Assembly (NCBI GenBank): GCA_030149115.1
Contig: JASBSE010000004.1
Span: 1-23,676 of the forward strand
Source: Winogradskyella sp.
GTDB taxonomy: Bacteria; Bacteroidota; Bacteroidia; Flavobacteriales; Flavobacteriaceae
Length of the DNA stretch: 23,676 nt
Direction: 5' to 3'
Shown here: piece after piece, positions 17,301 through 23,676 of the stretch
How positions within the stretch are numbered: the stretch's first letter is position 1
Layout of the letters: each line of letters starts with the position of its first letter
Position numbers and translations under genes: made by a program
The notes under the pieces: model-generated
What the model saw: the letters and a program-made list of their open reading frames with translations, nothing else
The model's database searches: none
Told to the model about the DNA's origin: nothing

Positions 17301-19065
17301 TGAAGTTGGTGCAAACCAAGCTACACCTGTTTCCGATTCTTTTTCTGTACCAGTTTCTGCTAGCTCAGGAAATACTACAATGAGAGTTATAATGGCATAT
17401 TATAATACATCAGGAACCATACAAAATGATCCTTGCGATAGTTTTCAATATGGAGAAGTAGAAGATTATAATATCTACTTATATGAAGGTTTACTTTTTA
17501 CCAATTCACTATGGTATCCTAATTCTCCATCTGATCTAACCGGAACTGATAATGTCACCATTTTAGATGGCACATATAATATAACTACTGATATTGCTGT
17601 AAACAATATTATAGTAGCAACTGGCGCTACATTTAATGTAAGTAAAGAAAATGCTGTAACGGTTAATGGCAACATTACAAATAATGGCGAATTTATAATG
17701 AATTCAGACTCTGATGAATTTTCAAGTCTTCTTTTATCAGGAAGTGCTTCAAATAATTTAAAATACAACCGTCATGTTAATTCCGTTGCAAATAGAAATG
17801 ATTTGATTACCCCTCCTTTTAGTGGAGAAAGTTTTGTGGATTTTATTTCAAACAATTCAAATATAGTATCCAACACAGGGCAAACACTTTATTTATTTGG
17901 CCCTTTTGACAAAACTACGAGCGATTATTTAACCTATTCAAATACAGAAATAAGTACTTTAAATGCTGGTATTGGTTACAAAACTGCATCTACCGATAAT
18001 AGTACATTTACCTTCACAGGGACAGCAACGACAGGAACTGTAAATGTTCCAATTGCAAAATCAGGCTCGGCTTATGAAATCTGGAATTTAATAGGAAACC
18101 CTTACCCTTCTTATATAAGATTAGAAGATTTCTTAACTGATAATATAGCCGAACTAGACGCTTCAAGTGCTGCAATTTATGGTTACGATGCTGATAATTC
18201 TAATGGAAGCTACTGGACAATTTGGAATTTTGCCTATGCCGCTGCAAATCCAAACACTTTAATTGCGCCAGGACAAGGTTTCTTTGTATCTGCAAAAGAT
18301 GGTGGGGGTACTATTTCCTTTACAACTGCCATGCAAACTTCAGGAAACTCTGATGATTTCATATCAGGAAGAAATAATAACACTCCTGAGTTTGGACGCA
18401 TAGTATTAAATACAATGGACAAAAGCTTTAGCACAGATTTGTATTTTACAAGTAATACTTCTTTAGGTCTTGATATAGGATATGACGCAAGTCATTTTGA
18501 TGGTGCGCCATCAGATTTTGCTATCTATTCTGAACTTGTTAATGATAATACAGGAAAAGACATGGCCATACAAGCTATTAACTTTAGTGATATTAATGCT
18601 AGTACCATTATTCCTCTAGGGGTAAATGTTAATCAAGGCGAACAAACAACTATAAGTTTAACCGACTCTAATATTAATGTTGATATGTATCTTGAAGATG
18701 TAATAACAAATACTTTCACCCTATTAAACACATCAAATTATACATTTACGCCTTCAACAAACATTTCTAATACTGGAAGATTTTATCTAAGATTTAGCAC
18801 ACAAACCCTATCTAATAGCGAATCTAATTTAGACACATTACAAGTTTATAGTGATAATAACGATCAAATTATTATTAAAGGCACATTAACATCAGAAACA
18901 GAAGTATCTTTATTTGATTTACAAGGAAGACTAATATTAAGAAATAAACTAAGTAATAATACCACTATTAACAAACTTAGTACAGTCAACTTTAGTTCCG
19001 GCGTTTATCTGGTAAAAATTTCTGACAGAACATCAAATATTTCGAAAAAAGTAGTTGTAAGATAA
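14332..19065 (+). CDS. Secreted M14 zinc carboxypeptidase with T9SS type A sorting domain
   Basis: Secreted multidomain metallopeptidase (1577 aa). The signal peptide ends near SYAQ (residue 21). The M14 catalytic domain spans about 155-500: zinc ligands H250-S-R-E253 and His384 (WNHSY), substrate-binding GVDLNRNFDYYWG (327-339), and catalytic Glu465 (TTPEHG...FWPSR). Residues about 612-805 are a MAM/immune-inhibitor-like beta-sandwich, 809-900 a fibronectin type III domain, and 901-1051 a GEVED domain with an acidic DFNRDGDFDD loop likely to bind Ca2+. A long beta-rich tail precedes the T9SS type A sorting domain at about 1503-1577 (FDLQGRLI, FSSGVYLVKI, KKVVVR). It should digest proteins or peptides outside the cell. 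Downstream is a strong terminator. It shares its promoter element with the next gene. Confidence 0.92.
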   Translation: MRKITYFISLLFFVVFNSYAQENYSRIKISNPSQQVINTISANGIDLSCSAHHEHNELILELSQNDIDILVDNNIQYTTLINDVSLFYANRAQNTAHRRARKTPLNNNSNNFTSKSISSVVQDNIIQYYGSTEIDFVEPQNFPDVNSLSMGGCLTLSEMESQLDAMYTYSQNNGLNIISQKANASSTGQKTWGNPTNNFVNQQNNGPATYSGTGGTRWDPSTIWYVRITGNESTTAEGTKPQMLFTSMIHSREVSALMNNIYFMWYLLENYNTDPAIQELVDNNELYFVPVVNPDGLRYNEVTDPSGGGMQRKNLRPYNGTTTPSRGVDLNRNFDYYWGLNNVGSSGTTTASNYRGPSAESEPETQIMVDFITSRNFQSAVWNHSYANSVPHPYGGDPNANTDREDEYYRWHEEMTRFNRYLYGATIFYESNGLPDDWMVGGSPDNNGSTGLNSYGQSIIATTPEHGSSSDGFWPSRANIVPIAKKSMRISLGTAYYGGKYAKLHDLTQSNITTTSNVELGFGVERIGQTPSDFSVTVTPISANITTASPVTVTASGIQINTTTNSYRNQSEVTALIDLDPSISANDKIEYNVKFSNDDGVIYEANYVKYYQPTVLFSNSPDTDGLTGWTQSGGWSTTSSDAYSGSTSINTGTYSTNATKTLTTTSSFDFSNSNEVLIQFYSKWDIERNYDYVEVLGSPDGGSNWISLSGKYTKPEATSTTTSHDNKSSSYATFQSGSSGNIYDGDRMDNWVMEEFVIDDTYSTLLNSNDVQIRFRFRTDALNVNESYTTTNDGYFIDDFRVISLQIPCETSVPTNLSSNSITASTAEITWDNIPSATYDLRYRETGAPSWIEFTDITGASYSLTGLNITTDYEVQVRSRCSSSTSEYSSSLNFTTTDLVYCTAEGSTIADEFIGGVTLNGNLNDTSSNSTSGYSDFTGSTIFEPIQIGSTGNNISVTKVWTGSQYNEAVSVWIDFNRDGDFDDTGEKVLEVGANQATPVSDSFSVPVSASSGNTTMRVIMAYYNTSGTIQNDPCDSFQYGEVEDYNIYLYEGLLFTNSLWYPNSPSDLTGTDNVTILDGTYNITTDIAVNNIIVATGATFNVSKENAVTVNGNITNNGEFIMNSDSDEFSSLLLSGSASNNLKYNRHVNSVANRNDLITPPFSGESFVDFISNNSNIVSNTGQTLYLFGPFDKTTSDYLTYSNTEISTLNAGIGYKTASTDNSTFTFTGTATTGTVNVPIAKSGSAYEIWNLIGNPYPSYIRLEDFLTDNIAELDASSAAIYGYDADNSNGSYWTIWNFAYAAANPNTLIAPGQGFFVSAKDGGGTISFTTAMQTSGNSDDFISGRNNNTPEFGRIVLNTMDKSFSTDLYFTSNTSLGLDIGYDASHFDGAPSDFAIYSELVNDNTGKDMAIQAINFSDINASTIIPLGVNVNQGEQTTISLTDSNINVDMYLEDVITNTFTLLNTSNYTFTPSTNISNTGRFYLRFSTQTLSNSESNLDTLQVYSDNNDQIIIKGTLTSETEVSLFDLQGRLILRNKLSNNTTINKLSTVNFSSGVYLVKISDRTSNISKKVVVR

Positions 19066-19084
19066 AACCTCTTAATAAAAAGTT

Positions 19085-19117
19085 AAAGCCGAAGATCTTC
19101 TCTTCGGCTTTTTTTTT
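19085..19117 (+). terminator. Intrinsic terminator after the M14 peptidase gene
   Basis: AAAGCCGAAGA (19085-19095) pairs fully with TCTTCGGCTTT (19101-19111) around a 5-nt loop, and a run of T reaches 19117. It starts 20 bp after the stop codon. Confidence 0.93.
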
Positions 19118-19177
19118 AGCTAAACCAACAAATTAAGGAGGTAAAGTAAGTTATATTTTATATAATTTTCCTACAAC

Positions 19178-19230
19178 AAATGCATTTCGTCGAATTTATT
19201 TGCATTTTAAAGATGTTTGTACTATGTTTG
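19178..19230 (+). promoter_or_regulatory. Promoter and upstream element of the giant adhesin gene (copy 2)
   Basis: The 41-bp element shared with 14236-14276 occupies 19178-19218, with TGCATTT half-sites at 19181 and 19201. A perfect Bacteroidota -7 box, TATGTTTG, lies at 19223-19230, and TTTG at 19199-19202 is a -33 box with 20 bp between the two. The second half-site overlaps the -33 box, so a bound regulator would contact RNA polymerase directly or block it. Confidence 0.75.
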
Positions 19231-19268
19231 AACCATAAATTTAGTCCCAAACTAAAATTTAACCGCTT

Positions 19269-22200
19269 ATGAAAACTTTTACTTTAACCTTAAAAGGTTG
19301 TACGCTATTTTTATGTGCTCTCTTATTTTCAAGCTACACATATTCTCAGGTCACTGTAGCCAACTATGATTTTGAATCTGGTATACAAGGCTGGACAGAT
19401 GGTGGCGATGATGCAGCTTATCTATCAAATGCTTCATGGGCCTGTGGTGGATCTGGATCTGTATATAGTAAAGATGATGACACTTCTCAAAATTACCTTA
19501 CATCACCCGTTCTAGATTTAACAGGATATTCATCTGTTGATTTTTCGTTATGTCTTAAAACATTAAATCTTAGTAATGGCGAAGGCTTTGATCTTCTATA
19601 TTATAATGGTTCATCATGGTCAACTGTCCAAACTTTCTTAAAAGGCACGGATTTTACAGGAGACGGTAATGGAGTCTCAACAAGTTTGAGTGCAAATTTA
19701 TCTAGTGGAACTTATACCTTTAGTGCTAGTTCTAGGTTTCGATTATCAGGTAATGGAAATGGTAATAGTGATTATAATGTTTTTGACAATATACTTGTTG
19801 AAGGTTACCCAATTGTTTCTGGACCAGAAATTAACATCCGAGGTAACGGAACAGCAATCAATGATGGAGATACAACCCCAAATGTATCCGATGATACAGA
19901 CTTTGGAAACGTAAGCACAATTACCTCATCGGCTAATACATTCACAATAGAAAACCAAGGAAGCTCTACACTTACATTGTCTGGAGGCTCACCATATGTA
20001 ACTATCTCCGGAACTCATGCAGCTGATTTCAGTGTTACAGCTATACCTAGTAATTCTATAGCTTCATCAGGTTCTACCACATTCGAAATAACTTTTACAC
20101 CAGGAGCTCTTGGTCTTAGGACTGCTAGTATAAGTATTAGTAGTAACGATTCTGATGAAAACCCTTATAATTTTAGTATACAAGGTACAGGTGTTACTCC
20201 AAGTTATTGTTCGTCAAATGGTAACAACACAAACGATGAATATATAGGAAGATTCCAACTTAACGCTATAGATAATTCTTCTGGTGTAGGAACTACAAGT
20301 ACAGGATATTCAGATTTTACAGCCATTTCTACTGATCTTGATTTATCGACCAACTATGCTTTTACAATAACACCTACTTGGACAGGATCAATGTACGATG
20401 AAGGCTACGCTATCTGGGTAGATTATAACCAAGATTATGATTTTGATGACGCCGGTGAATTAGTATTCTCACAAGCTGCATCCACAACCACTCCTGTAAC
20501 TGGAAGTTTTACTATTCCAGGAAGTGCCACTTTGGGAACAACAAGAATGAGGGTTTCAATGAAGTATAATGGAATTCCTTCTCAATGCGAATCATTTGGA
20601 TATGGTGAAGTAGAAGACTATACAGTTAATATTCTTTCAGGTACACCAACCCCAGAAATAAATATAACGGGTAATGGTGTAAACATTGTTGATGGTGATA
20701 CAACACCAGATGTTGCTGATGATACCGATTTTGGAAATGTTGTTACAGCTGGTGGTACTCAGACACATACATTCACAATCGAAAATATTGGCTCTGCAAA
20801 TCTAAATTTAACAGGTGGTTCACCCTATGTAACTATTTCAGGTACCAATGCTGCTGATTTTAGTATTGCGGCAATACCTTCAACCCCTATAAGTGCAAGT
20901 GGCTCTACAACATTTCAAATTACTTTTGATCCAAGTGCTAACGGCTTAAGAACAGCATCTATATCTATTGCTAATGATGATAGTGATGAAAATCCTTATA
21001 ATTTCAACATACAAGGAACTGGATATGCAGTTGAACCGGAAATTAATATACAGGGGAATAGTACAACTATAAATGATGGAGACACTACACCAACGCTAAC
21101 AGATAATACGGATTTTGGCAATGTTGTAACTGCTGCAGGTACTTCAGCTAATACCTTTACAATACAGAATACTGGAGTTATTGACCTATTATTAACAGGT
21201 GGTTCGCCATACATAACAATCTCTGGAACAAATGCTGCTGATTTTACATTGACCACTATTCCTTCAGGAACTATTGTAAGTAGCAGTTCTACAACATTTC
21301 AAATTACTTTTGACCCAAGTGCCGACGGCATAAGAACTGCTTCAGTTAGTATAGCTAATAATGACTCCGATGAAAACCCTTATAACTTTGATATAAGAGG
21401 TACAGGATACACTCCACCTCCATGCGGATCTACAGTATTGCATACCGCAGATTTTGAATCTGGCTTAGACGGTTGGACCTCAGGAGGTATTGATGCAAGT
21501 AGAGTAAACAATACTACTTGGTCCTATGGTGGAAGCTACAGTTTAAGAGTAAGAGATGATGACGCCGCTGGTTCAGCCTCTTCGTTTGATTCTCCTGCTT
21601 TTGATTTTTCTAACTATGACAAGGTAGACTTTAAATTCTTTTTTGCCCCTAATAGTATGGATTCTACCTATGATACAAGTAGCCCACCAAACAAAACATA
21701 TACTGAAGAGTTTATTGTTGAGTATAGTAGTGATAATGGTAGTAGCTGGACTCCCGTACAAACTTTTGAAAGTGGACAAATCTCAAATCAAAGCGCAGAT
21801 TTCGAAACTTCTTCATCCGCTATTTTTTATGGAAGAATAGTTACTTTAAAAAGTTCTGTTTACACATTTCCTGCTGCAACAACATCGCGTTTTAGAATTC
21901 GTTGTGATGCAAGCGATGATGATGATCAGATTTATATAGATAATATTACAATTACTGGTGTAGACTACTGTACTCCAACGGAGGCACCAGGTGGTGTAAC
22001 ATCAAACTTAGATCTATGGCTTAAAGCTGATATGGTAGATGGTGTAAGTGAGTCGGCAGACGGATCTTTAGTAAGTGAATGGATAGATAATGGTAAAGGT
22101 AATAATGCTGAGGTTATGGATTCTGGCTTAGAACCAGTTTACAGAAACAACACCTCAAGAAACATTAATTTCAATCCAGTAATTGACTTTACAAATGATT

Positions 22201-23676
22201 TGAATACAGCTGGTTCTGATCTTACTTATATTTCAGATCTTGGTTCAAGAGATGTCTTAAGCGGTACTGCAGGTTTTAATAGTAGTGATATGTTTGTCGT
22301 TGTTGTACCCGATGTAACAATTACAAACACTATGTGGCCTGCGGATACATTTACCAGTACCGACCCTACAGCAAATGACCCTAGAACTGAAGATGTTACA
22401 GGATTTGGTTATGGTGGTTATAGTTCTAGATTTACCAATGAATACTTTGGTTATTGTATTGGTACTCACAGTAATACTACAGGTGCAGGTTATGGAAGAG
22501 CAGATACATCTGGAACAACAAATTTCAATCAAACCGGAATTATTAACATTAGACACAATGCCGCAGTGAATGACATGGACATGTATATTAATGATAATGC
22601 TTTTGGAAACCTTACAGCTGATGCAGCATCTTTTGCTACAGTAGACGACACAAGATACTGGTTAGGCCGTAGTCAATACTTTGAAGGTAGTTTTGATGGT
22701 AGAATAGCTGAAGTTATTACTTATTCTGCTACTAATAATGATTCTGATTTAACTCAAGCCAGAAACAGAATTCAATCCTACTTAGCAGTGAAGTATGGTA
22801 TCACACTTGGTGTTAATGGAACTTCACAAGATTATGTAGATAGTGATGGTACGGTAATTTGGGATCAATCAGCAAACTCAGGATATAATTATGATATAGC
22901 TGGTATTGGTCGTGACGATGATTCAGAACTTAACCAGAAACAATCAAGAAGTGTTAACGATGCTTCAGATGGCACAGGCAGAACTCAAGGTTTATTAACC
23001 ATAGGATTAGCCGATATTTACAACACTAATACTGAAAATAAAAACACTAACCCTACTACATTCAATGATAAGGAGTTTCTTATGTGGGGAAATAATGGGG
23101 CAGATATAAATTTAGCTGCATCTGTTATATCTGTTAACATGAGTTCTGGTATTACACCATCATTAAATACAGATGTAACATTTACTGGTATGCAACGTAT
23201 TTGGAAAGTAGTTGAAAACGGTGGAGATATTCCTACTGTAAAGGTAAGAATACCTCAGAATGCAATACGAAACATCTCACCTCCAGGTAATTATTATATG
23301 TTTATATCAAGTACAGGAGTTTTTGACCCTACTGCAGACTATAGAGTTATGACAGCAGACGGTAGTGGAAACTTAGAAACTGAGTATGATTTTGACGGAA
23401 CGAGATATATCACGTTTGGTTATGCACCACAGGTAGAAGTTGTACGCTCAGTATACTTTGATGGTTCCGCAGACTACATTGATGTAGAAGACAATCTAGA
23501 CTTAGACCCTACAGGATTTACAATTTCTGCTTGGGTAAAGCGTGATGCTGCAGATTCAGGCACAAAATCAATCCTTTCAAAGAGAGACTTATCCTTCACT
23601 CAAGGTTATGACTTAAGAATTTTAAATGATAATAGAATAGAAATGTATTGGAAAAATGGCACTAACCAAATAACAA
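19269..23676 (+). CDS. Giant secreted multidomain protein, 3' end outside the window
   Basis: Reading frame opens at ATG 19269 and stays open to the window end (1469 codons, partial). The signal peptide is MKTFTLTLKGCTLFLCALLF to about residue 26 (SYTYSQ). Domains: MAM-like (about 27-180); choice-of-anchor D repeat 1 (about 187-309); GEVED with acidic DYNQDYDFDD loop (313-456); anchor D repeats 2 (462-586) and 3 (590-714); a second MAM-like domain (719-899); a concanavalin-like region beginning LDLWLKADMVDG (about 913) and ending YLAVKYGITL; a beta-rich region; and a LamG-like domain starting SVYFDGSADYIDVED (about 1395). This is a typical Bacteroidota cell-surface adhesin or secreted matrix protein; a T9SS sorting domain is expected beyond the edge but not seen. 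Anchor D repeats 2 and 3 are similar even at DNA level. Confidence 0.88.
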   Translation, partial: MKTFTLTLKGCTLFLCALLFSSYTYSQVTVANYDFESGIQGWTDGGDDAAYLSNASWACGGSGSVYSKDDDTSQNYLTSPVLDLTGYSSVDFSLCLKTLNLSNGEGFDLLYYNGSSWSTVQTFLKGTDFTGDGNGVSTSLSANLSSGTYTFSASSRFRLSGNGNGNSDYNVFDNILVEGYPIVSGPEINIRGNGTAINDGDTTPNVSDDTDFGNVSTITSSANTFTIENQGSSTLTLSGGSPYVTISGTHAADFSVTAIPSNSIASSGSTTFEITFTPGALGLRTASISISSNDSDENPYNFSIQGTGVTPSYCSSNGNNTNDEYIGRFQLNAIDNSSGVGTTSTGYSDFTAISTDLDLSTNYAFTITPTWTGSMYDEGYAIWVDYNQDYDFDDAGELVFSQAASTTTPVTGSFTIPGSATLGTTRMRVSMKYNGIPSQCESFGYGEVEDYTVNILSGTPTPEINITGNGVNIVDGDTTPDVADDTDFGNVVTAGGTQTHTFTIENIGSANLNLTGGSPYVTISGTNAADFSIAAIPSTPISASGSTTFQITFDPSANGLRTASISIANDDSDENPYNFNIQGTGYAVEPEINIQGNSTTINDGDTTPTLTDNTDFGNVVTAAGTSANTFTIQNTGVIDLLLTGGSPYITISGTNAADFTLTTIPSGTIVSSSSTTFQITFDPSADGIRTASVSIANNDSDENPYNFDIRGTGYTPPPCGSTVLHTADFESGLDGWTSGGIDASRVNNTTWSYGGSYSLRVRDDDAAGSASSFDSPAFDFSNYDKVDFKFFFAPNSMDSTYDTSSPPNKTYTEEFIVEYSSDNGSSWTPVQTFESGQISNQSADFETSSSAIFYGRIVTLKSSVYTFPAATTSRFRIRCDASDDDDQIYIDNITITGVDYCTPTEAPGGVTSNLDLWLKADMVDGVSESADGSLVSEWIDNGKGNNAEVMDSGLEPVYRNNTSRNINFNPVIDFTNDLNTAGSDLTYISDLGSRDVLSGTAGFNSSDMFVVVVPDVTITNTMWPADTFTSTDPTANDPRTEDVTGFGYGGYSSRFTNEYFGYCIGTHSNTTGAGYGRADTSGTTNFNQTGIINIRHNAAVNDMDMYINDNAFGNLTADAASFATVDDTRYWLGRSQYFEGSFDGRIAEVITYSATNNDSDLTQARNRIQSYLAVKYGITLGVNGTSQDYVDSDGTVIWDQSANSGYNYDIAGIGRDDDSELNQKQSRSVNDASDGTGRTQGLLTIGLADIYNTNTENKNTNPTTFNDKEFLMWGNNGADINLAASVISVNMSSGITPSLNTDVTFTGMQRIWKVVENGGDIPTVKVRIPQNAIRNISPPGNYYMFISSTGVFDPTADYRVMTADGSGNLETEYDFDGTRYITFGYAPQVEVVRSVYFDGSADYIDVEDNLDLDPTGFTISAWVKRDAADSGTKSILSKRDLSFTQGYDLRILNDNRIEMYWKNGTNQIT
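20653..21410 (+). repeat. Tandem choice-of-anchor D repeats 2 and 3 (DNA-level similarity)
   Basis: Two in-frame units of about 375 bp (from about 20653 and 21037) share long blocks, including an identical 26-nt stretch at 20904-20929 and 21288-21313. Unit 1 (about 19828-20193), separated by the GEVED domain, is more diverged. This suggests internal duplication or gene conversion inside the coding region. Confidence 0.75.

Noticed and set aside
19828..21410. Repeated blocks as a CRISPR array or mobile repeat
   Set aside because: The repeats are in-frame protein domains of about 120 residues inside one open frame, with no short regular repeat-spacer pattern.

Overview
The window looks like chromosomal DNA from a marine-type Flavobacteriaceae (Bacteroidota). 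The reasons are AT-rich DNA, type B and type A sorting domains of the type IX secretion system (T9SS) on large surface or secreted proteins, GEVED and choice-of-anchor D modules, a DUF4836-like lipoprotein, A-rich leaders without Shine-Dalgarno sequences, and promoter boxes of the Bacteroidota form TAnnTTTG. No RNA gene, CRISPR array, insertion sequence or integrase was seen.

Region 1 (1-2460) is a secreted C-type-lectin protein with a T9SS type B sorting domain. Region 2 (2688-10387) is a putative small regulon. It starts with a cytoplasmic one-component regulator (TolB/FlgO-like domain, TPRs, AraC-type DNA-binding domain, probable TTG start). Two same-strand operons follow. Operon A (4561-7130) encodes a lipoprotein serine hydrolase of the beta-lactamase fold, an NmrA-like SDR protein and a Vat/CatB-type hexapeptide acetyltransferase, and ends in a strong intrinsic terminator. 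Operon B (7330-10387) encodes an outer-membrane barrel candidate, a second exported serine hydrolase and an S41-family peptidase. Both operons are preceded by the same architecture: a 16-bp core (ATAATTCAGnACGATT), exactly 18 bp, then an ATCTTTG -7 element, then a shared 16-nt leader block. The core sits where a -33 box would be, which suggests activator-dependent promoters. The adjacent AraC-type protein is the obvious candidate activator. This is the best candidate here for an undescribed regulated system.

Region 3 (10505-14041, minus strand) is a tight three-gene operon: DUF4836-like lipoprotein, ABC ATPase, and a LolC/FtsX-like four-helix permease. The ATPase keeps Walker A Lys/Ser, Walker B and Q-loop residues. 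It departs from consensus at the first Walker A Gly, in the signature motif (LSLGQ) and at the H-loop His (Leu). A long imperfect inverted repeat lies between this operon and the convergent operon B.

Region 4 (14332-end) holds two giant secreted proteins. The first is a 1577-residue M14 zinc carboxypeptidase with MAM-like, Fn3, GEVED and T9SS type A domains. The second is a multidomain protein starting at 19269 and running off the window (at least 1469 codons, no stop). It carries three choice-of-anchor D repeats, a GEVED domain, MAM-like domains, a concanavalin-like region and a LamG-like domain. Their promoters share a 41-bp element (37 of 41 identical by eye) with TGC(A/G)TTT half-sites 20 bp apart, so the two genes are probably co-regulated.
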